Below, piece after piece: positions 43,308 through 51,523 of a stretch of 64,000 bases of DNA. The translations under genes and the position numbers were made by a program. The notes beneath the pieces are model-generated. The model made no database searches and was not told where the DNA came from. It worked only from the letters and a program-made list of their open reading frames with translations. The stretch comes from Natrinema pallidum DSM 3751. GTDB taxonomy: Archaea > Halobacteriota > Halobacteria > Halobacteriales > Natrialbaceae. Position 1 is the stretch's first letter. The number at the start of each line of letters is the position of its first letter. The DNA is taken from positions 57,278 through 121,277 of the forward strand of contig NZ_AOII01000032.1 of assembly GCF_000337615.1 (NCBI RefSeq). Reading direction: 5' to 3'.

Positions 43308-44066
43308 ATGTCCGCCACCCAGTTAGCGATCGAGGCAACCGATTTACGGAAACGATTCGGCAACACGCTCGCCGTCGAGAGCGTCGACTTCGCCGTCGAG
43401 CGGGGGACCGTCTACGGCTTTCTCGGCCCGAACGGAGCGGGCAAGACGACCACGATGCGGATGCTGACGACCCTCACTCGGCCGTCCGCGGGCGAGGCGA
43501 GGATCGTGGGCATCCCCGTGACCGACCGCGACGGGGTCCGCGACGCGATCGGCTACCTGCCCGAGGACCCGCCCGTGTTCGACGAACTGACCGGATACGA
43601 ACAGCTCGAGTACTTCGCACGGCTTCGCGATATCCCCGCTTCGTCGGCGAAGCAGCGGATCGACGCGTGGCTCGAGCGCTTCGACCTGGACGGCGATGCC
43701 GGGAAACGGATCGACGAGTACTCCAAGGGGATGCGCCAGAAGATCGGACTCGTCCAGGCGCTGTTGCACGAACCCGACGTGCTCTTCCTCGACGAGCCGA
43801 CGAGCGGACTCGACCCGCGAGCCGCCCGAACGGTCATGGACGCCATCGCGGAGATGGCCGCCGAGGGTCACACCGTCTTCCTCTCGACGCACATCCTCCC
43901 TGTCGTCGAGGAGCTCGCCGATACGGTCGGTGTGCTCTCCGACGGCCGAATCGTCGCCGAGGGGGCTCCCGAGGCCCTGACTCGGCAGGTCGAGAGCGAG
44001 TCCGACTCGACGCTCGAGGACGTCTTCCTCGCGGTCACGACTGATCACGGCGCGGCGGTACAGTGA
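43308..44066 (+). CDS. ABC transporter ATP-binding protein
   Basis: A 252-residue ATPase of the ABC-2 exporter type. Walker A is GPNGAGKTT at about residues 39-47, the Q-loop is missing a plain Gln (IGYLPEDPPVFDELTG, as in many ABC-2 systems), the signature is YSKGMRQKIGL near 140, Walker B is DVLFLDEPTSGLDPR near 157, and the switch His is in FLSTHILPV near 190. It would energise the permease encoded next, whose start overlaps its stop. Substrate unknown; drug, lipid and polysaccharide export are typical of the class. Confidence 0.93.
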   Translation: MSATQLAIEATDLRKRFGNTLAVESVDFAVERGTVYGFLGPNGAGKTTTMRMLTTLTRPSAGEARIVGIPVTDRDGVRDAIGYLPEDPPVFDELTGYEQLEYFARLRDIPASSAKQRIDAWLERFDLDGDAGKRIDEYSKGMRQKIGLVQALLHEPDVLFLDEPTSGLDPRAARTVMDAIAEMAAEGHTVFLSTHILPVVEELADTVGVLSDGRIVAEGAPEALTRQVESESDSTLEDVFLAVTTDHGAAVQ

Positions 44067-45676
44067 CGATGGGCACGCGAGAACACGTCGTTACGATCGG
44101 CCGCCTCGAACTCAGTCGCCGCTGGCGGGTCCTGTCCGGAAACACGGCCCAGTTGATCGGGATCTGGATTTCGGTTCTGTTCTTGATCCCGCTGGGACTC
44201 GGTGGGCTGTTCGGGATCTACCTCTTCGGTTCGCGGGTCGCGTCCGGAGAGATCGAAACGCCGCTGTCGCTGACCCGGCTCGGATTCGTCTACGCATGGC
44301 TGTTCGTCGCCGGCTTCGGCGGTTATCGGGCGTACGCGACGGCGCTCCGCCCGGACCGCCTCGAGGGCTATCTGACGACCGTCTCTCACCGGGAGCTGCT
44401 TGCCGGCCTGCTGCTGGCAGAATGCGTCGTCTGGGGAGCTCCTGCCATCCTGATCGCCGTGGGTGGGTCACTCCTGTTCGCTGCGGGGACCGGATCGGTG
44501 CTGTCGGCACCACCCTTCTTTCTCACCGGTTGCACGACGCTGGCGACGGCGCTTACGACTGGCTTCCTCGTCTCGCTTGTCATCAGAAACGCCGGCGTTC
44601 GATCGACACTGCTGACCCGACTCCGGTCGGTCGTGTTCGGGCTGCTCGTGATCGCCTACTTCGGCGTCATCTTCACGCACTCGTTCGCGTCCGTGCTCGA
44701 GCCGCTGTCTCGGCTCCTCGAGTCGACGCCGATCGGCTGGTACGGCGACCTCGCGCTCGTCGGCTCGGTGTCGGCGGCGTCGATCGGTCGGAGTGCCGGA
44801 GCGCTGCTCGCGAGTGGCGCGTTCCTGTTGGTGAACGCCGCCGCGTTGCCGCGACTCGCGGCCGGGATTTGGTACGCCGACGGCGTTCACATCGAGCACA
44901 AAGCGGAGCCCGGATCGTCGTCCACGGCGAGTCGACTTTCGGGACTCCTTCCACAGCCGGTACTGGGTGTCGCGACAGCGGATTGGAAGCGGGCGCGGCG
45001 GGCCCCGATCACGCTGACGTTCGCCTTCTACCCACTCTTTCTGTTGATCAACCCGATTATGAACGCCGTCCAGACGGGAACGATCGGCCGGGGGCTCCCG
45101 ATCTGGATCGTCTGCTTCGGTCCCTGGATCGCCGGCGCGCTCTTCGCGCTCAACGTTGTCGGGAACGAAGGGGCCGCCCTCCCGGCGACGCTCCTGAGTA
45201 GGGCCCCCGGCAGAGCGCTCGTCGTCGGACACGTCGTGGCCGGTGTGCTCCTCGTGGGGCCGGTGACTCTCGTGACGGTTGTCGGACTCGGGATAGCGAG
45301 TCCCCACTCGATGGGGGCAGTCGTCACGCTTGCCGTGAGTGCGCTCGTACTCACCGTTTTCGCGGGTCCGATCGCCACCGGGATCGGCGCGCTATTCCCC
45401 CGTTTCGAGGAGGTCAGCGTCTCCCGGAGCACCGAGGCGATCGTCCCGAGCACGCTGGCGTTTTCGGCCTACTCGCTGGTCGTCTTCCTCGTCGCGATGC
45501 CGACGCTCGCCGCCCACAGCTCTATCATCGCCGGCGCGATCGCGTCGGCCATCGGCCCGTCGCAGGCCGTCGTCCGCATCGGCGGAACGATGGCGTCGTG
45601 TACGCTCGCAGCGATCGTCGGCCTGCTCTCGGCAGCCTACGCGGTCCGTCGCGTCGAGGAGTTCCACTTCGATTGA
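44063..45676 (+). CDS. ABC transporter permease (ABC-2 type)
   Basis: A 537-residue membrane protein with about 12 hydrophobic helices in two groups, consistent with a fused ABC-2 permease. It starts at the GTG overlapping the ATPase stop (GTGA); an ATG two codons in is possible. A hydrophilic segment (about 275-305) follows the first helix group. It pairs with the ATPase at 43308. No partner binding protein is seen. Confidence 0.88.
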   Translation: MTMGTREHVVTIGRLELSRRWRVLSGNTAQLIGIWISVLFLIPLGLGGLFGIYLFGSRVASGEIETPLSLTRLGFVYAWLFVAGFGGYRAYATALRPDRLEGYLTTVSHRELLAGLLLAECVVWGAPAILIAVGGSLLFAAGTGSVLSAPPFFLTGCTTLATALTTGFLVSLVIRNAGVRSTLLTRLRSVVFGLLVIAYFGVIFTHSFASVLEPLSRLLESTPIGWYGDLALVGSVSAASIGRSAGALLASGAFLLVNAAALPRLAAGIWYADGVHIEHKAEPGSSSTASRLSGLLPQPVLGVATADWKRARRAPITLTFAFYPLFLLINPIMNAVQTGTIGRGLPIWIVCFGPWIAGALFALNVVGNEGAALPATLLSRAPGRALVVGHVVAGVLLVGPVTLVTVVGLGIASPHSMGAVVTLAVSALVLTVFAGPIATGIGALFPRFEEVSVSRSTEAIVPSTLAFSAYSLVVFLVAMPTLAAHSSIIAGAIASAIGPSQAVVRIGGTMASCTLAAIVGLLSAAYAVRRVEEFHFD

Positions 45677-45714
45677 CGGCGCTACGCGGACACGAGATTC
45701 GACGGCGGGGCCGC

Positions 45715-46785
45715 TCACTCGAGGCCCGCACCGACCGCGTCCTCGACCGACGAGAAGCCGTCGCGCTCGAGCAGCGCTGCCAGCCCCCGGTTGATCCGCG
45801 TCGCGGTCGACGGGCCCTGGTAGACGAACCCGGTATACAACTGGACCAGGGAGGCACCGGCGCGGATCTTTTCGTAGGCGCTTTCGGCCGAGTCGACCCC
45901 GCCGACGCCGATAATCGGGAGGTCCCCGTCGGTGTAGTCCGCGAGCGACCGAATAACGGCCGTCGAGGGGTCCGCGAGTGGCTTTCCGCTGAGTCCGCCC
46001 CATTCCTCCCGTCGGGGGGACGTGAGCCCCTCGCGGCTCGTCGAGGTGTTCGTCGCGACGATGCCGTCGAGGTCGAACTCCTGGACGATGTCCACGAGAT
46101 CGAATACGGATTCCGCGGGTTCGTCGGGGCCGATCTTGACCAGGATCGGCACGTTTCGGTCGTTTTCCGCCTCGAGCGTCTCGAAGATCGCCCGCAGATG
46201 CTCGGGCGATCCCTCGTCGAACTCGTCGGGCGTGTTCGGGCAGGAGACGTTCACGACGACGTAGTCGGCGAACGGCGAGAGCCGATCGAAAACACGCCGG
46301 TAGTCCTCGATCGCCTCCCGCTCGCTCGAGGAGTTCATCTTCCCGACGTTGACTCCGAGCGGCATAGTTGGCGTGCCGTCGGCTTCGAGCCGGGATTTGA
46401 CGCGGTCCATCCCCTGGCCGTTGAACCCCATTCGGTTGATCATCGCCTCATCCTCGCGCAGCCGGAAGAGTCGAGGGCGATCGTTGCCCGCCTGCGGATA
46501 CGGCGTGACGGTGCCGATCTCGACGAAGCCGAAGCCAAGCGCCGCGAGCGCGTGGGTCACTTCGGCGTTCTTATCGAAACCGGCGGCGACGCCGACCGGG
46601 TTCGGAAACGTCGTGCCGAACAGGTCGACTTCGAGGGCCGGATCGTCGTATCCGTAGGCGTAGGCTAATGCCGTTCGCGTCGGCCACGTCGACTGGGCCG
46701 CCCGGAGCGTCCGTTTGCCCAGCTCGTGGGCCGTCTCGGCCGGCAGCTTGAACGCGAGGGGGCGAACCCGCGAGTACAGCGTCAT
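45715..46785 (-). CDS. pyrD: dihydroorotate dehydrogenase (quinone), class 2
   Basis: A 356-residue flavoenzyme that oxidises dihydroorotate to orotate and passes electrons to menaquinone. The N-terminal extension MTLYSRVRPLAFKLPAETAHEL is the membrane-associating helix of class 2 enzymes. NPVGVAAGFDKNAEV gives the FMN-binding start, NRMGFNGQGMD is the class 2 substrate motif, NVSCPNTPDEF near 183 has the catalytic Ser that replaces the Cys of class 1, and GVGGVDSAESAYEKIRAGAS and QLYTGFVYQGP bind phosphate near the C-terminus. Confidence 0.96.
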   Translation of the reverse strand: MTLYSRVRPLAFKLPAETAHELGKRTLRAAQSTWPTRTALAYAYGYDDPALEVDLFGTTFPNPVGVAAGFDKNAEVTHALAALGFGFVEIGTVTPYPQAGNDRPRLFRLREDEAMINRMGFNGQGMDRVKSRLEADGTPTMPLGVNVGKMNSSSEREAIEDYRRVFDRLSPFADYVVVNVSCPNTPDEFDEGSPEHLRAIFETLEAENDRNVPILVKIGPDEPAESVFDLVDIVQEFDLDGIVATNTSTSREGLTSPRREEWGGLSGKPLADPSTAVIRSLADYTDGDLPIIGVGGVDSAESAYEKIRAGASLVQLYTGFVYQGPSTATRINRGLAALLERDGFSSVEDAVGAGLE

Positions 46786-46872
46786 TGCCGGGACATGGGG
46801 GCGGGCGACAGGTAAACGTCCCGAAGCGCTCGAGGCCGGGTCCGACCGGCCACCGCCGCCCCTCGCCGCCGG

Positions 46873-47205
46873 TTACCCCTCGTCGCGAACTCGGTCCGCG
46901 TCCGGACCGAACTCCGACTCGAGCAGGTCGGGAACGGTCTCGGGTGTCACGTCCGAGTACCACGTGTTTCGCGGCTGGATCGAAATCGCGGTTCCACCCT
47001 CGCTGCACAACCCGAGACACGAGGTTTCGCTGACGGAGACCGCGGTCCAGAAGGCGTCGCGCTCCCGCAGCCAGTCTTTAACCGCCGTGACCGTCTCCTC
47101 GGCACCGACCGCGCCACAGCTCGCGTACTCGCCGTCGCGGTCGTTGGTACAGACGAAAACGTGCGCGTCGAGGCGGTCGCGGTGTTCTTCGGTTCGATCC
47201 TTCAT
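46873..47205 (-). CDS. (2Fe-2S) thioredoxin-like ferredoxin of the cbt operon
   Basis: A 110-residue protein. Cysteines sit in HVFVCTNDRDGEYASCG (two, 11 residues apart) and TSCLGLCSEGG (two, four apart), which matches the thioredoxin-fold (2Fe-2S) ferredoxins (HoxF/NuoE-like cluster site). It ends in the NTWYSDVTPETVPDLLE stretch of that family. It overlaps the cbtA stop by 3 bp. Such ferredoxins are seen with cbtAB in haloarchaeal cobalamin regions, where an electron donor for cobalt reduction is a plausible role. Confidence 0.85.
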   Translation of the reverse strand: MKDRTEEHRDRLDAHVFVCTNDRDGEYASCGAVGAEETVTAVKDWLRERDAFWTAVSVSETSCLGLCSEGGTAISIQPRNTWYSDVTPETVPDLLESEFGPDADRVRDEG

Positions 47206-47984
47206 GGACTCGTGAGTAGGTCGTCGCGTCGCTCCGCGGCCGGTCGTACGCCGGCTCGCGTCTGGAGCCAGCCGAAACAGCCGGCGACGAGCGCCCAGAG
47301 CGCGGCCTGACTCAGCACGGTTATCCCGCGGAACGCGGCGACTAACTCCGCCGGCATCGCGCCGATCTCGACGATCGTCGGCGCTGCGACCGCGGTGATC
47401 GCGACGAGCGCCACGATCGGGACTGCAGCCGTCACGACTCCGATCGGCCGGCTCCGAGCCGAAACGCGCCGGTAGCCGTAGATCGATCCGGCGGCGACGA
47501 CCGCGCCGACGGCCATCATGCCTGCGTAGAGTGCGCTCCGGAACGTGGGATCGAACGCCTGTTCGGCACCCGGCGTCGTCGGCGGCAGCACCAGCCACGG
47601 GGCGAGGGAAACGGCGAGAAAGCCGGCTCCGGCAAGCACGTAGGTCTTGACCCGCCCGCGGCCGGGCAGCGCCGGCTCGAGGAAGTAGAAGGCGAGCGCG
47701 AAGACGCCACCGAGGAGGATTCCCCAGAGGACGCCGCCGCCGATGCTCACGGCGGCGGTCGTCGCTTCGCTGACGGCGTGGGCGTGCTCACCCGCCTCGT
47801 GTGCGTGCTCGCCGGCGGCATGGGCGTGCTCGCCGGCGGAAGCGTGGTCACCGTGCTCGCCACCCTCGGCGACCGTCTCCATGTAGCCGAGCAACGGGTT
47901 CGCGACCAGCGCCATGTAAAGGCCGTACGCGAGTCCCGCGATTACCCCGGCGAGCACGCCCCGCTCGAGATAGTCGACGAGCAT
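47202..47984 (-). CDS. cbtA: CbtA, cobalt transporter subunit
   Basis: A 260-residue polytopic protein with about five helices. The N-terminal LVDYLERGVLAGVIAGLAYGLYMALVANPLLG is the CbtA start. The loop at residues 43-72 is a run of AGEHAHA-type repeats with eight or more histidines, a probable metal-collecting loop. The remaining helices hold VLWGILLGGVFALAFYFLEP and SLAPWLVLPPTTPG, both typical. It is the middle gene of cbtB-cbtA-ferredoxin. Confidence 0.92.
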   Translation of the reverse strand: MLVDYLERGVLAGVIAGLAYGLYMALVANPLLGYMETVAEGGEHGDHASAGEHAHAAGEHAHEAGEHAHAVSEATTAAVSIGGGVLWGILLGGVFALAFYFLEPALPGRGRVKTYVLAGAGFLAVSLAPWLVLPPTTPGAEQAFDPTFRSALYAGMMAVGAVVAAGSIYGYRRVSARSRPIGVVTAAVPIVALVAITAVAAPTIVEIGAMPAELVAAFRGITVLSQAALWALVAGCFGWLQTRAGVRPAAERRDDLLTSP

Positions 47985-48169
47985 CAGTGACAGGTGACGC
48001 CGACGGCGTGTCGGAAGTTGTGCATCGAGTCGTGGGCCAGCGGCTCCTGGAGGAACAGCAGCACGAACGTCAGTGCTGCGACGAACGCGAAGACGGCCAG
48101 CAACTGGCCAGTTGTGAGCTCGTCGCGTGCGGTCCCGATCCGATCGTGAACGGTTTCAGTCGTCGTCAT
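47984..48169 (-). CDS. cbtB: CbtB, cobalt transporter small subunit
   Basis: A 61-residue protein with one transmembrane helix (GQLLAVFAFVAALTFVLLFLQEPLA) and the C-terminal metal motif HDSMHNFRHAVGVTCH, which matches the H-D-x2-H-x3-H pattern of CbtB. It overlaps cbtA by one base. Transport direction of CbtAB is inferred from the family: cobalt uptake linked to cobalamin synthesis. Confidence 0.92.
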   Translation of the reverse strand: MTTTETVHDRIGTARDELTTGQLLAVFAFVAALTFVLLFLQEPLAHDSMHNFRHAVGVTCH

Positions 48170-48198
48170 GCAAGTCAGTTTTCCCTACTGAAACTGCA

Positions 48199-48208
48199 AT
48201 TGTAAAAC
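48199..48208 (-). promoter_or_regulatory. TATA box of cbtBA
   Basis: GTTTTACAAT on the minus strand ends 29 bp before the ATG at 48169. Confidence 0.5.
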
Positions 48209-48415
48209 TACCGATCGTCCCGCGGCGGCCACGAGCGCCACTCCTCCCGACGGCTCGGGAAGCACGCAGGATAAATATCACGAATAACTGGGATATACCC
48301 GTCGGAACGGACGGTTGCTACTGAATAACGAAATCGTTTTCCTACGGCTACCGCTTGGTTCGACTAACAACGAGAGTCATGAGTATCCAACGACGGTCGC
48401 CAGGGGGGAGACGCC

Positions 48416-49450
48416 GTGGCGGTTGAACGCCTGCTCGTTCCGCTGTCGGACACGGTGACCGTTCGACAGACGGTTGGCTACGCCGTCCAGTCCGGTCTCG
48501 AGGCAGCCGACTCGCTCGAGTGTCATCTCGTCGTCGCGATGCCATACGACGCCGATGTCCCGGAGAGCGATCGGTACAGCGATGACGCCGAGAGGCTGCT
48601 CTCGCGGGCACAAAACTGGGTCGAAGAAGACGCCGGCGGGGCCGACGTGACGATCGAGACGACAACGCTCGGTGCCGACGAGTACCTGTTCGGCCCCCGC
48701 GACTACGCCGAAATCTTCGACGCCTACGCCGACGAACACGGGATCGATCGCGTCGTCCTCGATCCCGAGTATCAGCCCGGCGTCACCGCACAGCTGCTCC
48801 AGCCCCTCGAGCGCGAACTCGATCGCATCGGGCTGGCCTACGACGAAGCGCCCGTCGATCGGCCGGCCCGACGCGGCCGTCTCGACGGTGGTGCGGAGGG
48901 CTTCGACCGCCTGTTCGCGACCTTTCTGATCTCCTACGGATTCTATCTCCTCCTCGGGGATCCGACCTACTGGTTCGATCTCGTTACCGGCGCGGCGGTC
49001 GCCGGTATCGTCGCCGTCTCGCTCGCGCAGGTGACGTTTACCGTCCCGCTCGATCGCGTGCAGTCGCCGCTCCGAGTCGTCCGGTTTGCCCTCTACATCC
49101 CGTATCTACTCTGGGAGATCGTCAAGGCCAATATCGCGGTCTCGCTCGTCATCCTCCGGCCGTCGATGCCGATCGAGCCGACGCTAACGCGGGTCAACTC
49201 CCGCGTCCGAAGCGGCCTGCCGCTGACCGCGCTGGCGAACAGCATCACGCTCACGCCGGGGACGCTAACAGTCCGAGCCAACAACCAGCAACTGCTCGTC
49301 CACACGCTGATCCCGGGTGCCCGCGACGACCTCTTCGACGGCGGCCTCGAGCGAGGGATTCGCTTCGTCTTTTACGGCCGCAAGTCGGCGGCGATCGCCT
49401 CGCCGCGCGAACGCGACGACGCCGAAATCGTCGGGGGTGACGAGCTGTGA
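48416..49450 (+). CDS. mnhE: Mrp antiporter subunit E with N-terminal universal-stress-like domain
   Basis: A 344-residue fusion. Residues 1-135 form a universal-stress-protein-like alpha/beta domain (AVERLLVPLSDTVTVRQT; GADEYLFGPRDYAEIFDAYADEHGIDRVVLDPEY); residues about 160-340 are the MnhE membrane part (two or three helices, then VVRFALYIPYLLWEIVKANIAVSLVILRP and SRVRSGLPLTALANSITLTPGTLTV, the family core). The start is a GTG with a G-rich Shine-Dalgarno-like GGGGGGAG a few bases upstream. It opens a nine-gene operon. The USP part may bind a nucleotide; its residues do not let me decide. Confidence 0.9.
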   Translation: MAVERLLVPLSDTVTVRQTVGYAVQSGLEAADSLECHLVVAMPYDADVPESDRYSDDAERLLSRAQNWVEEDAGGADVTIETTTLGADEYLFGPRDYAEIFDAYADEHGIDRVVLDPEYQPGVTAQLLQPLERELDRIGLAYDEAPVDRPARRGRLDGGAEGFDRLFATFLISYGFYLLLGDPTYWFDLVTGAAVAGIVAVSLAQVTFTVPLDRVQSPLRVVRFALYIPYLLWEIVKANIAVSLVILRPSMPIEPTLTRVNSRVRSGLPLTALANSITLTPGTLTVRANNQQLLVHTLIPGARDDLFDGGLERGIRFVFYGRKSAAIASPRERDDAEIVGGDEL

Positions 49451-49728
49451 TGCCGGTCCCGCTCAAGGACGTGTTCCTCGCTGCGGCGGCGCTGTTCGTC
49501 ATTCTCGCGATCATGATGTTCTATCGCGCCGTCGTCGGGCCGACGACGCAGGACCGCCTGCTGGCAGTCAACGTACTGGGGACGAACACGGTCGTCATCC
49601 TCGCCCTGCTCGCGGCGGGGCTCGACCAGTCGTGGTTCCTCGACGTGGCGCTGATCTATGCCCTGTTGAACTTCCTGATGTCGATCGCCATCTCGAAGTT
49701 CACCGTCGAGCGAGGTGGTGTGCTGTGA
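49450..49728 (+). CDS. mnhF: Mrp antiporter subunit F
   Basis: A 92-residue protein with three hydrophobic helices. RAVVGPTTQDRLLAVNVLGTNT is the MnhF/MrpF hallmark between helices 1 and 2, and LIYALLNFLMSIAISKF closes helix 3. The ATG at 49450 overlaps the last base of the preceding stop; a GTG one codon upstream is also possible. Confidence 0.93.
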   Translation: MPVPLKDVFLAAAALFVILAIMMFYRAVVGPTTQDRLLAVNVLGTNTVVILALLAAGLDQSWFLDVALIYALLNFLMSIAISKFTVERGGVL

Positions 49729-50090
49729 TCGAGACGCTCCGCTTTTGGGTGATCGTCGCCCTGCTGGGGTTGGGCGTGCTCTTTACGTTCGTCTCGACGG
49801 TCGGCGTTATCCGTCTGCCGGACGTCTACTCGCGGGCCCACACCGCCTCCCAGACCGACACGCTCGGGGCGGGCTTTGCGCTCGCCGGCGTCGCGGTCGC
49901 GTTCGGCTGGCAGCACGCGGCGGTCTACACTGTCCTCCTGCTGTTTTTCGTGTTCATCACGAATCCGACGGCGGCCCACGCGATCTCCCGATCGGCGGCC
50001 GAGACGGGGGTCGCGCCGGTCCTCGCCGAGGAGGGCGAAGACGGGGACGAAACCGATCGCGACGCCGAAACGGACGGTGAGTCGCGATGA
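49725..50090 (+). CDS. mnhG: Mrp antiporter subunit G
   Basis: A 121-residue protein with three helices and VGVIRLPDVYSRAHTASQTDTLG near residues 25-47, the MnhG signature. FFVFITNPTAAHAISRSA near 75-92 is the second conserved stretch. A soluble acidic tail of about 30 residues follows. The GTG start at 49725 overlaps the previous stop (GTGA). Confidence 0.93.
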   Translation: MIETLRFWVIVALLGLGVLFTFVSTVGVIRLPDVYSRAHTASQTDTLGAGFALAGVAVAFGWQHAAVYTVLLLFFVFITNPTAAHAISRSAAETGVAPVLAEEGEDGDETDRDAETDGESR

Positions 50091-50626
50091 GTCTGTTCGC
50101 GTACACCCTCGTGGCGTTTATTCTCGCGACGGCCCTCGCGACGGTGCTGTTTCGCGATATTCTGTCCGTGATCATCGTCTTCGGGGCCTACAGCCTCGGC
50201 ATGGCGATCCTCTATACGTTCCTGTTGGCTCCCGACGTGGCGATGACCGAGGCCGCCATCGGGGCCGGCGTCACGACGCTGTTGCTGTTGCTGACGATCG
50301 CACGGACGACGCGCCCGTCGACCGACCGGCTTAGCGAACGGATTCACGTCCCGGCGGTCGTCGTCGTCGGTGCGTTCGTACTCCTGCTCTGTAGCGTCGT
50401 TCTGCCCGAAATGTACGCAGTCGGTGGCACGGACACGCCCGTCTGGTCGAATCTCGAGGTCACCCAACACTACATCACAGAGACGTATCACGAAACTGGC
50501 GTCAAGAACGCGGTCACAGCCGTGCTCGCCGCCTACCGTGGGTTCGACACCTTCGGCGAGGCGGTTGTCGTCTTCGCCGCCGGCGTCTCGACCCTGCTCG
50601 TCCTGAAACGCGAGGTGTTCGCCTAA
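50087..50626 (+). CDS. DUF4040 subunit of the Mrp antiporter (MnhA/B-linked)
   Basis: A 179-residue protein with five helices. VLFRDILSVIIVFGAYSLGMAIL and APDVAMTEAAIGAGVTTLLLL are the DUF4040 motifs, which in bacterial Mrp complexes are the C-terminal part of MnhA. Here it is a separate gene. The C-terminal half (HYITETYHETGVKNAVTAVLAAYRGFDTFGEA) resembles the region that joins this domain to MnhB. ATGA overlap with the previous stop. Confidence 0.88.
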   Translation: MSLFAYTLVAFILATALATVLFRDILSVIIVFGAYSLGMAILYTFLLAPDVAMTEAAIGAGVTTLLLLLTIARTTRPSTDRLSERIHVPAVVVVGAFVLLLCSVVLPEMYAVGGTDTPVWSNLEVTQHYITETYHETGVKNAVTAVLAAYRGFDTFGEAVVVFAAGVSTLLVLKREVFA

Positions 50627-51153
50627 TGTCGCAATCCGTCGACGATACCTACACCGAGAGTCAGGTGATCATGACCGCCGTCAAGATAATCGCACCGTTT
50701 ACGCTCACGTACGGGCTGTTCATGACCTTCCATGGGGGCGACGCCCCCGGCGGGGGGTTCCAGGGAGGGACCGTCGTCGGCGTCACCGTCCTCATGCTCG
50801 CCTTCGCGTTCGGCATCGAGCCGACCCGCCGGTGGCTCCGTAATTCCTTCCTCGTCGGTATCATCACCGGCGGCGTCGTCATCTTCGGGGCTATCGGCCT
50901 CGCGATGATCGCACTGGGCGGGCACTTCCTCGAGTTCACCATGCTCAAGGAGGTGTTCCACATCAAGCCGAAGTGGGGACTCGAGGCCATCGAGATCGGC
51001 GGCATCTCGCTGATCGTCACGGGAACCATCATTAGTCTCTTCTTTACGATGGCGGCCGGGTTCTCGCCCGAGCGACCGAGCGGGACCGGCGGCCGCAACG
51101 AGCGCAACGAGCGCGGCGAGTCGGCGGATGAGGGGGTGAGTGACGATGATTGA
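50626..51153 (+). CDS. mnhB: Mrp antiporter subunit B
   Basis: A 175-residue protein with four helices. TLTYGLFMTFHGGDAPGGGFQGG near residues 27-49 is the MnhB signature and GIEPTRRWLRN follows helix 2. A hydrophilic tail of about 30 residues (RPSGTGGRNERNERGES) is not part of the family core. The ATG at 50626 overlaps the last base of the preceding stop. Confidence 0.93.
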   Translation: MSQSVDDTYTESQVIMTAVKIIAPFTLTYGLFMTFHGGDAPGGGFQGGTVVGVTVLMLAFAFGIEPTRRWLRNSFLVGIITGGVVIFGAIGLAMIALGGHFLEFTMLKEVFHIKPKWGLEAIEIGGISLIVTGTIISLFFTMAAGFSPERPSGTGGRNERNERGESADEGVSDDD

Positions 51154-51523
51154 GTACCTCTTTAGCCACTATACGTACGTGCTGGTGTTCGTTCTGCTGG
51201 GTATCGGGATCTACATGGTGATCGCCAGCGAGAACCTCGTGAAGAAACTGATCGGGGTGAACCTCTTCCAGACGGCTATCTTCCTGTTTTTTATCTCGAT
51301 GGCCTATATCGACACCGAGGGTGCGTCGGCACCGATCGTCCCCGAAGGCGGCGTTCCCCTGAACGTCATGGTTGCGAGCCCGCTGCCCCAGGTGATCGTG
51401 CTGACCGCTATCGTCGTCGGGATCGCGCTGACGGCGGTCGGACTGGCGCTGATCATCCGCATCTACGCGGAGTACGGGACGCTCCGCGAGGACACGCTTC
51501 GGGAGGTGCGTGCCGATGAGTAG
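51146..51523 (+). CDS. mnhC: Mrp antiporter subunit C
   Basis: A 125-residue protein with three helices, homologous to NuoK. ENLVKKLIGVNLFQTAIFLFFISM near 30-54 is the NuoK/MnhC stretch and PLPQVIVLTAIVVGIALTAVGLALIIRIY the third helix. The ATG at 51146 was preferred to the GTG at 51140; both overlap the mnhB stop region. Confidence 0.93.
   Translation: MIEYLFSHYTYVLVFVLLGIGIYMVIASENLVKKLIGVNLFQTAIFLFFISMAYIDTEGASAPIVPEGGVPLNVMVASPLPQVIVLTAIVVGIALTAVGLALIIRIYAEYGTLREDTLREVRADE

Noticed and set aside
48170..48415. Cobalamin riboswitch upstream of cbtB
   Set aside because: No B12-box-like sequence or conserved stem pattern could be seen, and the TATA at 48199-48208 leaves too short a leader.
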